Counted from the first letter of the stretch, positions 34,663 to 43,771 are shown. The stretch: DNA of 64,000 nucleotides from Acinetobacter sp. NIPH 2699 (GCF_022549355.1 NZ_JAKZGL010000006.1:1-64000); one strand, 5' to 3'. Notes: generated from the letters alone by a model not told the origin. Made by a program: numbers and translations.

Positions 34663-35804
34663 TGCAGAATAAACTAAAACTACCATTGGCAATCGCTATT
34701 GCCTCAGCTTTATTCGTTGGATGTTCGAGTAATAAAGTTAAGCCAGTGAAACCCAATCCATTGCCAAAAATCACGCAAGAACAGAGCTTAAACCTTGTCT
34801 TTTCGCAAAGTGTTTCTTCTACCAATGCGGCTGAATCTTTACGTTTACAGCTCGATACAGACAATGGTGTGATTTTCACGCCTGATCCAGATGGGCAAGT
34901 CTCAGCTTATAACGGTAAACAACGTCTTTGGAAAAGTAAGATTACCAAACAAGAGCTAACGGCTGGTGTTGAAGCAGGCGAAGGGATTGTGGTTGTTGGT
35001 AATCGAAAAGGGCAGTTGTTTGCTTTAGACCAAACCACAGGTGAGCAAAAGTGGACAACACAATTGTCTGGTGCCATTTTATCTCCATCCTCAATACAGT
35101 TAGGTCGTGTGATTACACTGGCAAATGATGGAACTGTATTTGCACATGATGCTGTTTCAGGACAACAGGTTTGGGCTTATAAACTGCCAAATATTCAGTT
35201 TAGCTTGCGTGGTCAAGCTGCTCCTGTACCTTTGGATGAGCGCACAGTACTCATTGCTTCAGCCAATGCGTATATCTATGCAATCGATGTGATTAGCGGT
35301 ATACCTCAGTTCCAACGTCGTGTTGCCATCAGTGAAGGTCGTTCAGATATTCAACGTTTGATTGATATCAATGGTGATCCAGTGGTTGCAGGTCAATATT
35401 TAGTGACCAGTAGCTTTCAAGGGCAAGTGACTGTGACTGATTTAGCGACACAACGTGTGGTGTGGAGCGAAGATGCGAGTAGTACCAACCGTCCAGAAGT
35501 ATCTGAAGATAAAGTATTTATATCAACAGTTGATGGTAAATTGAATGCCTACGATCTCGCTACAGGCGAGTTGGTTTGGCAGAATGAAAGCTTATTGAAT
35601 CGTAAGTTAAGTAACCCTGTGATGTTGGGACAAAATCTCGTGGTCGGTGATTTAGATGGTGTTTTACATCTGATTGAGCCTGCTTCGGGTAAGCTGATTG
35701 GTCGTGCAAAAACGCGTGGAGATGTCCGTTCACTACGTGTGATTGATGATCAGCTTTATGTCGCTACACGAAAAGGTGCATTAAGCATTTGGCAGAATCG
35801 TTAA
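34662..35804 (+). CDS. bamB: BamB outer-membrane assembly lipoprotein
   Basis: 380 residues. It has a lipoprotein signal peptide with lipobox LFVG|C near residue 20, followed by PQQ-type repeats of an eight-bladed beta-propeller (GQLFALDQTTGEQKWTTQL, GTVFAHDAVSGQQVWAYKL, GKLNAYDLATGELVWQNE). It is a scaffold of the BAM complex. It overlaps yfgM by one base and is followed by a terminator. Confidence 0.95.
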   Translation: MQNKLKLPLAIAIASALFVGCSSNKVKPVKPNPLPKITQEQSLNLVFSQSVSSTNAAESLRLQLDTDNGVIFTPDPDGQVSAYNGKQRLWKSKITKQELTAGVEAGEGIVVVGNRKGQLFALDQTTGEQKWTTQLSGAILSPSSIQLGRVITLANDGTVFAHDAVSGQQVWAYKLPNIQFSLRGQAAPVPLDERTVLIASANAYIYAIDVISGIPQFQRRVAISEGRSDIQRLIDINGDPVVAGQYLVTSSFQGQVTVTDLATQRVVWSEDASSTNRPEVSEDKVFISTVDGKLNAYDLATGELVWQNESLLNRKLSNPVMLGQNLVVGDLDGVLHLIEPASGKLIGRAKTRGDVRSLRVIDDQLYVATRKGALSIWQNR

Positions 35805-35861
35805 TTTTATCCAAGCTTGTGGTAAAATAGCTGATTAGCAATTGCTAGACAAAACATCTAT

Positions 35862-35894
35862 CGGGGTATTTGATTATCAAAGCCCCGAATTTTT
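35862..35894 (+). terminator. Terminator after bamB
   Basis: CGGGG (35862-35866) pairs with CCCCG (35883-35887); the inner TTTGA/TCAAA arms extend the stem, and TTTTTA follows. Confidence 0.8.
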
Positions 35895-35912
35895 ATTTTA
35901 TTTACTTGAGTT

Positions 35913-36165
35913 CGGTATCAAATTTTAATTGAAATGTGATACTCGGAAACGTCATCCACAATTGTTTGAGACAGGACTACATTTATTAAATGAAGTTTCT
36001 GTGGCAAGTTAAGAAACTCGACGGTAGTGAACCTTGCGGAGCTATAGTCGCTCTTCATGTGGATGACAATGGTTTTGCCTACTTTTCCCGGAATGAGAAA
36101 CAACGTTTCGCAAGGTAGGTCGAGCTGAAGGCTTATCCCCAAATAGGGTGAGTACTCGGCAAGAT
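35913..36165. ncRNA. Structured intergenic region, candidate small RNA (bamB-der gap)
   Basis: About 250 bases with no convincing gene but much self-complementarity: 35915-35925 with 35932-35942 (11 bp, one mismatch); GTCATCCAC 35951-35959 with GTGGATGAC 36059-36067; ACAG...CTGT hairpin 35971-36002; CTCGAC 36017-36022 with GTCGAG 36119-36124; nested CCTTGCG 36032-36038 with CGCAAGG 36109-36115; GAAAC/GTTTC 36097-36109. TACTCGG occurs at 35940 and 36153, near both ends. It begins after the bamB terminator and ends before der, so it could be an independent transcript. No signature of RNase P RNA, tmRNA, SRP RNA or a known riboswitch was seen. Confidence 0.4.
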
Positions 36166-36216
36166 CCCATTATGATCATTCATACCTCAAGGTTATTCTC
36201 TATATCAAGGTTAACT

Positions 36217-37626
36217 ATGAAACCCGTTATTGCGCTCATTGGTCGTCCAAATGTCGGAAAATCAACGCTATTTAACCAAATCACAAAAAGTCGTGATGCT
36301 TTGGTTGCTGACTTCGCTGGTTTAACTCGTGACCGCAAATATGGTGATGCGGTTTTTCAAAATAAGTCGTTTATTGTCGTCGATACTGGTGGTATTGGTG
36401 AAAATGAAGGCGGTATTGATAGCTACATGGCAGAGCAGTCAAAAACGGCAATCAATGAAGCTGACATTATCGTTTTTGTGGTCGATGCTCGTGCAGGTCT
36501 ATTGGCCTCAGACGAACAAATCGCACGTGAATTACGTACTTTAGGTAAAAAAATCTACCTTGTTGCCAACAAGGTAGATGGCGTTCATGCTGAAGCTGCT
36601 TTGGTTGAGTTTTACAAACTTGGTATGGGTGAGCCCTTACAAGTGGCTGCTAGTCACGGCCGTGGCGTACAGCAAATGCTTGAGGATGTCTTGGTTGATG
36701 TTCCAGAAGATGAAAGCGATGAAGCGCATGATAAGGCGACAGGCTTACGTTTAGCCATTATTGGTCGTCCAAACGTTGGTAAATCGACTTTGGTCAACCG
36801 TTTGCTCGGTGAAGATCGTGTGGTTGCATTTGATGAACCAGGCACGACACGCGATTCTATTTATATTCCGTTTGAACGTGATGGTCGTAAATACACCTTA
36901 ATTGACACTGCGGGTGTACGTCGTAAAGGTAAAGTAGATGAAATGATTGAGAAATTCTCAATTGTGAAAACGCTACAAGCGATTAAAGATGCACATGTCA
37001 TTGTTGTGGTTTTAGATGCACGTGAAGGTGTGGTCGAACAAGATTTACATCTGATAGGCTATGCGCTTGAAGCTGGACGTGCGATGTTGATTGCCATTAA
37101 TAAATGGGACAACATGACTGAATACGACCGTAAACAATGTAAGTTGGATGTCGATCGTCGTTTTGACTTTATTCCTTGGGCGAAAGTGCATTTAATCTCT
37201 GCATTACATGGTACAGGGGTGGGGGAAATGTATCCAACTATCCATCGTGCTTATGAATCGTCACATTTGAAAGTTTCGCCTGCAAAATTAACCCAGATTT
37301 TGAATGATGCAACAGAAGCGCATCAGCCGCCAATGATTGGGGGTAAACGTATTAAAATGCGTTATGCGCACATGGGCGGACAAAATCCACCAACGATTGT
37401 AGTCCACGGCAATAAGGTTGACAAAACCCCTGCGGACTATCGTCGTTATCTCGAAAATGTGTTCCGTAAAGTATATAAACTGGAAGGAACGCCAGTGCGT
37501 GTTGATTTCAAAACCTCAGATAATCCATTTGAAGGTCGTAAATCTATGGTAGATGAGCGTGTTGCCGCACGTAAACGTCGTTATGTACAGAAGTTCAAAA
37601 AAGCTGAGAAAAAAATGAAGCGTTAA
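36217..37626 (+). CDS. der: GTPase Der (EngA), ribosome assembly
   Basis: 469 residues from ATG 36217 ([19 protein letters not shown]), the usual Der N terminus; the frame is open upstream to GTG 36148, without homology. It has two tandem Era-like G domains: [13 protein letters not shown] and NKVD in the first; [18 protein letters not shown] and NKWD in the second. A C-terminal KH-like domain is about 380-469. It is required for 50S subunit maturation. CAAGG seven bases upstream serves as ribosome binding site. Confidence 0.96.
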   Translation: MKPVIALIGRPNVGKSTLFNQITKSRDALVADFAGLTRDRKYGDAVFQNKSFIVVDTGGIGENEGGIDSYMAEQSKTAINEADIIVFVVDARAGLLASDEQIARELRTLGKKIYLVANKVDGVHAEAALVEFYKLGMGEPLQVAASHGRGVQQMLEDVLVDVPEDESDEAHDKATGLRLAIIGRPNVGKSTLVNRLLGEDRVVAFDEPGTTRDSIYIPFERDGRKYTLIDTAGVRRKGKVDEMIEKFSIVKTLQAIKDAHVIVVVLDAREGVVEQDLHLIGYALEAGRAMLIAINKWDNMTEYDRKQCKLDVDRRFDFIPWAKVHLISALHGTGVGEMYPTIHRAYESSHLKVSPAKLTQILNDATEAHQPPMIGGKRIKMRYAHMGGQNPPTIVVHGNKVDKTPADYRRYLENVFRKVYKLEGTPVRVDFKTSDNPFEGRKSMVDERVAARKRRYVQKFKKAEKKMKR

Positions 37627-37642
37627 TTCAAGATAAAATCAT

Positions 37643-37671
37643 AAGCCCAAACTTTGTTTTGGGCTTTTTTA
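37643..37671 (+). terminator. Terminator after der
   Basis: AAGCCCAAA pairs with TTTTGGGCTT around a short loop (37644-37666), followed by a T run. Confidence 0.9.
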
Positions 37672-37799
37672 TGATAATTTTTAGATCATTAAAGTTAATA
37701 ATATTAACTTATGTTTAGAAAAACTTTACATTTTATTTGTTTCAAACGCATATTAAAAAACATCGATTTAAGTTATTGAAATGTAAATAAAATATTTTT

Positions 37800-37827
37800 T
37801 TGTTAAATTTAGTCACAGTGCTATAAT
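37800..37827 (+). promoter_or_regulatory. Predicted sigma70 promoter of the aryl polyene cluster
   Basis: TTGTTA at 37800-37805 and TATAAT at 37822-37827 are separated by 16 bases in a very AT-rich stretch (37672-37830) that holds no gene. The expected start point is about 37834. This places the 63-base heptamer repeat array wholly in the leader of the mRNA. Confidence 0.7.
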
Positions 37828-37864
37828 GCGCCCACAAAAGATTATTGATGATGTGTTTATACAT

Positions 37865-37927
37865 GAACACTGAACACTGAACACTGAACACTGAACACTG
37901 AACACTGAACACTGAACACTGAACACT
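37865..37927 (+). repeat. Tandem repeat (GAACACT)x9
   Basis: Nine perfect, uninterrupted copies of the heptamer GAACACT fill 63 bases and end just before the first gene of the aryl polyene cluster (ATG 37933/37942). On the plus strand every frame through the array meets TGA, so it is not translated. A 7-bp perfect array is a typical slipped-strand mispairing site; here copy number would change leader length and possibly expression. Confidence 0.95.
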
Positions 37928-37941
37928 GGACGATGCATTGC

Positions 37942-38556
37942 ATGTTGAAACTCCATCTAACGCAGCCTCAGCGTATTGATGCACAGCAAAACTATGCTGC
38001 GTTGGACGCTATTCCTGCCATGCAGCGTCGACGTCTATCTGCCTTGGCAAAAATGGCATTAAGCAGCGCTTTGACAACCTTAAATGGCCAACATGTTGAT
38101 TATATTGTTTGGGCTTCCCGATATGGGGACGAACAAAAAACCTTGCATATTCTCCAAGACGTATTACAACAACAAACACCATCACCAACACAATTTTCAA
38201 CCTCAGTTCACAATGCAATTGCAGGCTTGTATTCGATTCTATGTCAGGATGCGACGCCCTCGACAAGTTTAAGCTGTGAATGGACGGAAGCATTGATTGA
38301 GGCTTATGCCATTTTAAAGTCAACACCCTCGGCACAACGTGTGTTGGTGGTGGCATATGATCAAGCTTTACCGAGTGTTTATAATGATGCCACTGAGTTC
38401 TCTGCATTTGCTTTGGCGACCGTCGTGAGTTTAGAAAATCCCAATCTGGAAGTTTTACAGCTCAGTGGCTCGGAATCATTAGAAAGTTTAGCTTTTTACC
38501 AGTTTTGGCAGGCTACAGAAGCAGGCCGATCTGTGTTGAGATGGAAAAAATGTTAA
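37942..38556 (+). CDS. apeC: ApeC-like chain length factor (ketosynthase-like, PF13723 type)
   Basis: 204 residues resembling the N-terminal half of a ketosynthase: AKMALSSALTTL, DYIVWASRYGDEQKTL and SPTQFSTSVHNAIAGLYSIL. The active-site Cys is missing, as in chain length factors that pair with a true KS. In the Xenorhabdus/E. coli APE systems, ApeC pairs with ApeO; the ApeO-like protein here is at 50606. ATG 37942 is preferred (GGA eleven bases upstream); ATG 37933 is in frame. It is the first gene behind the heptamer array. Confidence 0.8.
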   Translation: MLKLHLTQPQRIDAQQNYAALDAIPAMQRRRLSALAKMALSSALTTLNGQHVDYIVWASRYGDEQKTLHILQDVLQQQTPSPTQFSTSVHNAIAGLYSILCQDATPSTSLSCEWTEALIEAYAILKSTPSAQRVLVVAYDQALPSVYNDATEFSAFALATVVSLENPNLEVLQLSGSESLESLAFYQFWQATEAGRSVLRWKKC

Positions 38557-39362
38557 AGCTGAATCAGATTAAACAGAAAGCCAATTATGCTTGGCGTGTC
38601 GCAGCTACAGGTTTCAGCTTTGCAAGTTTTGGTGCGGGTGGGATTGGGATTGCAACGGTTGTGGCTCCCTTGGTTCATTTAAGCAGCCGTAATCACGTTG
38701 TGCGTCAGCAGCGCGCGCAGCAAGTCATTCATTACAGCTTCAAGGGCTTTACTGAAATGTTGGTCAAGCTTGGCGTGATGACTTATTCAGTCGAGGGATT
38801 GGAAAAGCTGCAAAGTAGCCGCCAAGAATTGGTCATTGCCAATCATCCAACCTTAATTGATGTCGTGGTGATGATTGGATTAATGCAACAAGCCAATTGT
38901 GTTGTTAAACAGTCCTTATGGTCTAATCCATTTACACGTGGTCCAGTACGGAGTGCGGGTTATATTTTAAATGCAGGTTCACAGCAGTTTATTGAAGACT
39001 GTGTGCTTCGATTAAAACAGCAGGGTGCAGCTTCATTACTGATTTTTCCTGAAGGAACTCGAACTGAAAAAGGTGAATGCCTGAATGAGTTCCAACGTGG
39101 TGCTGCAAATATTGCGATTCGTGCCAATGTGCCCGTACGTCCAGTTTTGATTACATGTATGCCATCCACCTTAACCAAAAATGAAAAATGGTATCATGTG
39201 CCCGCACAGCCTTTTCATATTGAGATTAAGGTGCTGGATGCAATAGAAGTCCAAGATATCTTGGCAGATTCAGAAGTTTCACCGAAACAGGTGCGTCAGT
39301 TGAATCAGGGTTTTTATCAAATTTTTAATAATGAGTTATCGAAAAATGAGCAATCTTGCTGA
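38550..39362 (+). CDS. apeD: ApeD-like lysophospholipid acyltransferase
   Basis: 270 residues of the PlsC-like 1-acylglycerol-3-phosphate acyltransferase family. The catalytic motif is NHPTLIDVV (NHx4D), followed by FPEGTRTEKGE, and a membrane-binding segment lies near residues 20-45. It probably acylates the lipid moiety to which the aryl polyene is joined. ATG 38550 overlaps the apeC stop; ATG 38541 is an alternative. Confidence 0.82.
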   Translation: MLKLNQIKQKANYAWRVAATGFSFASFGAGGIGIATVVAPLVHLSSRNHVVRQQRAQQVIHYSFKGFTEMLVKLGVMTYSVEGLEKLQSSRQELVIANHPTLIDVVVMIGLMQQANCVVKQSLWSNPFTRGPVRSAGYILNAGSQQFIEDCVLRLKQQGAASLLIFPEGTRTEKGECLNEFQRGAANIAIRANVPVRPVLITCMPSTLTKNEKWYHVPAQPFHIEIKVLDAIEVQDILADSEVSPKQVRQLNQGFYQIFNNELSKNEQSC

Positions 39363-39606
39363 TGAATTAAAGCAAATGATTATTGATGTTCTCGCGCTTG
39401 AGGATATTGGCATCAGTGATATTGAAACTGAAGCACCACTCTTTGGTGAGGGTTTGGGCCTAGACTCAATTGATGCGCTAGAGTTAGGCTTGGCATTGAA
39501 AAAACGCTATAACATTCATTTGAATGCAGAATCAGATGAAACCAAACAACATTTTAAATCAGTTCAAAGCTTAGTGGCTTTGGTTGAAGCACAGCAAGCT
39601 GGTTAA
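39346..39606 (+). CDS. apeE: Acyl carrier protein 1 (ApeE-like)
   Basis: 86 residues of an acyl carrier protein. The phosphopantetheine Ser is in GLGLDSIDALELG, with helices around it. It carries intermediates of polyene extension. ATG 39346 (MSNLADELKQ) is chosen; ATG 39331 is also in frame and overlaps the acyltransferase gene. It lies directly before a second, different ACP. Confidence 0.9.
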   Translation: MSNLADELKQMIIDVLALEDIGISDIETEAPLFGEGLGLDSIDALELGLALKKRYNIHLNAESDETKQHFKSVQSLVALVEAQQAG

Positions 39607-39617
39607 GGAGTAGATCA

Positions 39618-39866
39618 ATGTTAACTCAAGAACAGGTGCTGGCAAAGTTAAGAGAGTGGATGCAGGATTTATTCGAAATTGAACCTGATGATATCCAACT
39701 TGATTCCAATTTATATGAAGATCTAGATGTAGACAGCATTGATGCTGTTGATCTTGTGGTTAAAATTAAAGAACTGACTGGCAAGCAAGTCAAGCCTGAA
39801 GATTTTAAAACCGTAAGAACAGTACAAGATGTTGTTGTGGTCATTCAGAACATGACGGCTGAATGA
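39618..39866 (+). CDS. apeF: Acyl carrier protein 2 (ApeF-like)
   Basis: 82 residues with the carrier motif DLDVDSIDAVDLVVKI and a typical four-helix ACP length. It differs from ACP 1, so the two are probably specialised (for example starter versus extension), as two ACPs are in the known APE system. AAGGAG precedes the start. It overlaps the next gene by four bases. Confidence 0.9.
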   Translation: MLTQEQVLAKLREWMQDLFEIEPDDIQLDSNLYEDLDVDSIDAVDLVVKIKELTGKQVKPEDFKTVRTVQDVVVVIQNMTAE

Positions 39867-40414
39867 GACATCTATTTAGAGGGGGATTGATCACATTTTT
39901 TGTGTTGTACCCCTTTATTGTTGGATGGAGCCTGTCGCATGGACAGTTCATCTGGGTCAGTGTTTTACTCGTCGTTTTGGGTGTTAGTCGCTTGCTGAGC
40001 GCCAAAAAAGATTTGATGTTACCGCTGACTGGTTTAGCCATTATTTGTGGTGGATTAAGTCTGATTTTAAAAGATCATGCTTGGCTCAAGCTTTATCCTG
40101 TTGGCATGAGTCTCGGTGCGTTGATAATTTTTGCACTGACACTGTATCGACCACCTTCCATGATTGAGCGTTTTGCTCGTCTGGTTGAACCTGATCTGCC
40201 AGCCTCTGGCGTGGTGTGGACACGGAAAGTCACTGTGGTTTGGTGCCTTTTCTTTATGATGAATGCCGTGATTGCACTGACAACGGTATTTGCACCAATG
40301 AAATATTGGATCATTTATAACGGCTTTGTGTCTTACCTATTGATGGGGATATTATTCCTCGGTGAGTACATCTTGCGAAAAAGACATCAACGTTTAAATC
40401 AAACGACACCTTAA
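39863..40414 (+). CDS. ApeG-like integral membrane protein (COG4648 type)
   Basis: 183 residues with five or six hydrophobic segments (LITFFVLYPFIVGW, WVSVLLVVLGVSRLL, LTGLAIICGGLSLI, SLGALIIFALTLY, FFMMNAVIALTTVF, GFVSYLLMGILFLG). The RPPSMIERFARLVEPDLP loop is typical of the small membrane protein found in APE clusters. Its role is unknown; it may anchor the biosynthetic enzymes. Confidence 0.8.
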   Translation: MRHLFRGGLITFFVLYPFIVGWSLSHGQFIWVSVLLVVLGVSRLLSAKKDLMLPLTGLAIICGGLSLILKDHAWLKLYPVGMSLGALIIFALTLYRPPSMIERFARLVEPDLPASGVVWTRKVTVVWCLFFMMNAVIALTTVFAPMKYWIIYNGFVSYLLMGILFLGEYILRKRHQRLNQTTP

Positions 40415-40420
40415 AATATT

Positions 40421-42088
40421 ATGCCTATTTCTTTTTATAATGATGCTGATTCAGCGAATACATTGTGTATTACTTCTGAATTAAAAACAATTTCTCATGC
40501 CGATTTTTGGCAAGATGTCGCTGAACAAGCTGCAGCAATCAAGGGATTGAGCCAAGAGACTTGGGCATTGTGGGAACAAGATAGCTATCAGTTTCTGTTG
40601 TTATTTTTTGCAGGCTTATTGGCCAATAAAAAAATCATTTTACCTCCCAATCGTGTCCGAGATTTAGAACAACAATTTGCCCAGCAACAGATTTACTTTC
40701 TGAGCCGTCAGTCTGTTACTGTGAATGTAGATGAACGCTTTTCTCAACTGATTCGTATACAAGATGATGATTTCTTAAATCAGGCAGAGATCATGTTCTT
40801 TACCTCGGGTTCAACAGGCGAGCCGAAAAAGATCGAACGTACTTTAAAGCAACTCCTCAATGAAGTGATTGGCTTAGCTGGCAGTTTTCAGTTCAACCAG
40901 AAAAGCGTTGCCATTGCTACAGTCAGTCACCAGCATATTTATGGATTACTGTTCAAACTGCTTTTACCGTTGGCAACAGGACGTCATTTTTTTAATCCGC
41001 AACTGGCTTTTCCTGAAGATGTTATTCAAGCTCAACAGCGTTTAGCTCAACAAGGGTGGAGCAACTATCTGATTTCCAGTCCTGCTTTATTAAAACGCTG
41101 GACGCAGGATTTGGTCTTGCAGCAGTGCGAAATGGTGTTCAGTTCGGGTGGAAAATTAGATGCAGGTGTTCGACCACATTTGAATGTACCGATTGTTGAA
41201 GTACTCGGGAGTTCAGAAACTGGGGGGATTGCACATCGTCAATATGATGATGCCGCATGGACAGCTTTTAAGAATGTTGAGATTCAGATTGCTGCAAACA
41301 CTCAACTCATGGTGCGAAGTAACCATGCGGGCGAGTCTGGCTGGATCATCACTGGTGATGCTGCTAAGTGGATTAATATCGACGATAAGCAATTCAAACT
41401 TTTAGGTCGTTTGGACCGCATTATCAAGTTGGAAGAAAAGCGCTTGAGTCTGGATGCGATTGAGCACAATCTGAATAATTTAGCGGAAGTAGAGCAAAGC
41501 CACACGCTACTACTTGAACATCAACATCGGCAAATTCTGGCAGCGATTGTGGTGCTCAGTGCAGAGGCTCAACAGCAGTTAATTCACTTAGGTAAAGCTG
41601 CTTTTGTAAAACAGTTGAAGCAGCAGTTACAGTCTCAGCTGGAAAGCATTGCCATTCCTCGACAATGGCGCTTTTTGAGTCAGATTCCACAAAATGCTCA
41701 GTCAAAACGCGATAAAAATTATTTAAAAGCATTATTTACACCGATGTTACAGCCAGTCGTGCTATCGCAATGGCAACAACAGGACGAGCAATATTTTAGC
41801 CTTGAGTTTCCTGCCGAACTGGAATGCTTTAAGGGGCATTTCCTGAATCAACCGATTTATCCTGGTGTTGGGCAGATCAGTTTTATTCAACAGTTTGCCA
41901 AGAGTAGCTGGTCTGACTTAAATGAGTGTCAGGGCTTGGAGCAGATCAAGTTCCAGAACCTGATACGTCCTTATGCAGTGATACAGTTAAAATTAACACG
42001 AAAACAGCATAAAATTAGCTTTGAAATTACCTCAGAGCAACAGGTCTTGGCTTCAGGGCGTCTATTGTTTGCGCTTGAACAGCTCTAG
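40421..42088 (+). CDS. Acyl-ACP/AMP ligase fused to an ApeI-like dehydratase domain
   Basis: 555 residues. Residues about 15-420 form an AMP-binding (adenylation) enzyme: the P-loop-like motif MFFTSGSTGEPKKIERT, LGSSETGGIAHRQ, and GDAAKW...GRLDRIIKLEEKRLS with the late catalytic Lys region. Residues about 450-555 form a hotdog domain with ECFKGHFLNQPIYPGVGQISF, as in ApeI/FabZ-like dehydratases. In the characterised APE systems, ligase (ApeH) and dehydratase (ApeI) are separate genes, so this is a natural fusion. It would load the aryl starter on an ACP. Confidence 0.86.
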   Translation: MPISFYNDADSANTLCITSELKTISHADFWQDVAEQAAAIKGLSQETWALWEQDSYQFLLLFFAGLLANKKIILPPNRVRDLEQQFAQQQIYFLSRQSVTVNVDERFSQLIRIQDDDFLNQAEIMFFTSGSTGEPKKIERTLKQLLNEVIGLAGSFQFNQKSVAIATVSHQHIYGLLFKLLLPLATGRHFFNPQLAFPEDVIQAQQRLAQQGWSNYLISSPALLKRWTQDLVLQQCEMVFSSGGKLDAGVRPHLNVPIVEVLGSSETGGIAHRQYDDAAWTAFKNVEIQIAANTQLMVRSNHAGESGWIITGDAAKWINIDDKQFKLLGRLDRIIKLEEKRLSLDAIEHNLNNLAEVEQSHTLLLEHQHRQILAAIVVLSAEAQQQLIHLGKAAFVKQLKQQLQSQLESIAIPRQWRFLSQIPQNAQSKRDKNYLKALFTPMLQPVVLSQWQQQDEQYFSLEFPAELECFKGHFLNQPIYPGVGQISFIQQFAKSSWSDLNECQGLEQIKFQNLIRPYAVIQLKLTRKQHKISFEITSEQQVLASGRLLFALEQL

Positions 42089-42098
42089 GAGTCCGCTG

Positions 42099-42839
42099 AT
42101 GTTGAACTATGGCATTGTTATTCCTGTTTATAATCATCCGCACTATCTTGCTGATCTTGTGCAGTATCTGGAACAATTTCAATATCCGATTATCCTCGTC
42201 AATGATGGTAGTGATGCTGAATGTACGGCAGTTCTACATCAACTGGCACGACAGCATCCATTGGTTGATCTAGTAGAACATCAGACCAATCAAGGTAAAG
42301 GGCAAGCGGTTATTACTGGGCTGCAGCATGCTGCCCAGTTAGGGATGACGCATACGCTGCAAATAGATGCGGATGGTCAGCATTGCTGGGAAGATGTGCC
42401 GAAATTTATCGAACTTTCACAGCAACATCCCCAAGCGATGGTGATTGGACAGCCGATCTTTGACGATTCTGTGCCTAAAAAGCGTCTCTACGGTCGTTAT
42501 ATCACGCATTTCTGGGTGTGGTTAAACAGTTTGTCTTTCGAGATTAAAGACAGTATGTGTGGTTTCAGGGTCTATCCGTTGGCAAAAACCATAGCGATAC
42601 TCAATGCTGCTCAATTTCAGCCTAGAATGGGTTTTGATAGTGAAATCTTGGTCCGCTTAAAATGGGAAAATACCTCCTTTGTGAATGTACCTACACGGGT
42701 AATTTATCCTGAACATGGCGTGTCACATTTTAATGTGTGGCGTGATAATCTGGGCTTAAGTCAGGCACATGCTCGATTATTTGCAGGTATGTTGCTGCGC
42801 TTTCCAAAACTGATTTGGCATAAGTTTAAGGCGGACTGA
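42099..42839 (+). CDS. Family 2 glycosyltransferase
   Basis: 246 residues from ATG 42099 (MLNYGIVIPVYNH), preceded by AGGAG. It has GT-A motifs VIPVYNHPHYL, ILVNDGSDAE and IDADGQH (DxD), and a Cys-containing KDSMCGFRVYP segment typical of dolichyl-phosphate-mannose-synthase-like enzymes. The open frame extends into the previous gene without homology. Many APE clusters encode this domain joined to an acyltransferase (ApeJ); here the two are adjacent genes that overlap by one base. Confidence 0.84.
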   Translation: MLNYGIVIPVYNHPHYLADLVQYLEQFQYPIILVNDGSDAECTAVLHQLARQHPLVDLVEHQTNQGKGQAVITGLQHAAQLGMTHTLQIDADGQHCWEDVPKFIELSQQHPQAMVIGQPIFDDSVPKKRLYGRYITHFWVWLNSLSFEIKDSMCGFRVYPLAKTIAILNAAQFQPRMGFDSEILVRLKWENTSFVNVPTRVIYPEHGVSHFNVWRDNLGLSQAHARLFAGMLLRFPKLIWHKFKAD

Positions 42840-43771
42840 TGACGACACCGCAAACTTCGCAGGACACATGGCATCAGATTAAGGAACGAGGCGGACTGTT
42901 GCCGCTGATGCTGATGCTTGGATTTTATCATTGTGGCGGCCGTTGGCTATGCCGTGTGGTACTGTATTTTATTATTATGTGGTATTGGCTCTTTGCGGTG
43001 ACAGCACGACATGCCTCTTTACAATATTTACAACGCTTGCATCAATTCGCAGGATCTCAGTCACCGTTTGCAGTAATGCCGAGCTGGGTGAATAGCTATA
43101 CGCATTTCATGCAGTTTGGTGAGTGTATTTTGGATAAGATTGAGGGATGGTTAGGGCATATTCCCGAGCAAAAACTGCAATTGTTTGGGCATGAGCACTT
43201 CCAGCAACATTACCAAAAAGGCGCGATTATTGTGGTGTCGCATTTTGGCAATATTGAATTGTTACGTGCGCTAAAATCGGAGCACCCACAAAAAATTAAT
43301 GTACTTGTTTATCAAAAGCATGCCTCACAATTTAATCAGTTTTTAAAAAAAATTAATGATAAGGCTGATGTCAATTTAATCGCAGTGGATGAACTAGGCA
43401 TTGAAACAGCCATGCTGTTACAGGAAAAGATGGAGCAGGGTGAGTGGGTGATTGTGGCGGCGGATCGAATTCCTGTGCAGTCGGATCGAGTGCAAAGCAT
43501 TCAGTTTTTGGGAAATGAGGCTGCGTTGCCACAAGGGGCATGGATTTTGGCCAATTTACTGAAAGTTCCTGTGCTGGCAGTATTTTGTTATCGTGCCCAA
43601 CAAAAGTTTCAGGTCCATATTCATGCGATTGCCGCGCAAGTGGATTTACCTCGAAAAACCCGATTAAGCAGCATGCAACAGATCACCCAAACCTATGTCA
43701 CCGTATTAGAACAACATTGCTTACGGGCACCGTATCAATGGTTTAATTTTTATCAGTTTTGGACAAAATAA
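42839..43771 (+). CDS. LPLAT-family acyltransferase (HtrB/WaaM-like)
   Basis: 310 residues with an N-terminal hydrophobic region (about 15-55) and the lysophospholipid/lipid A acyltransferase fold. The catalytic motif is VVSHFGNIELLR (Hx4-5E type), followed by WVIVAADRIPV and LPQGAWILANLLKVPVLAVF. It probably transfers a fatty or polyene acyl group onto the lipid carrier. The start overlaps the glycosyltransferase stop (TGATG). Confidence 0.82.
   Translation: MTTPQTSQDTWHQIKERGGLLPLMLMLGFYHCGGRWLCRVVLYFIIMWYWLFAVTARHASLQYLQRLHQFAGSQSPFAVMPSWVNSYTHFMQFGECILDKIEGWLGHIPEQKLQLFGHEHFQQHYQKGAIIVVSHFGNIELLRALKSEHPQKINVLVYQKHASQFNQFLKKINDKADVNLIAVDELGIETAMLLQEKMEQGEWVIVAADRIPVQSDRVQSIQFLGNEAALPQGAWILANLLKVPVLAVFCYRAQQKFQVHIHAIAAQVDLPRKTRLSSMQQITQTYVTVLEQHCLRAPYQWFNFYQFWTK

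Noticed and set aside
35918..36142. 74-codon minus-strand frame in the bamB-der gap
   Set aside because: No recognisable domain, atypical composition, no ribosome binding site. The region is better explained as structured noncoding DNA.
35913..36165. RNase P RNA, tmRNA, SRP RNA, 6S RNA or group I/II intron
   Set aside because: None of the conserved core sequences (for example GAGGAAAGTCC, the tmRNA ends, or the SRP GGAAG motif) is present, and no intron-encoded protein is near.
37742..37984. Minus-strand frame reading SVQCSVF repeats through the heptamer array
   Set aside because: It is open only because the heptamer reads without stop in that direction. It has no ribosome binding site or family resemblance and overlaps the ape promoter and first gene.
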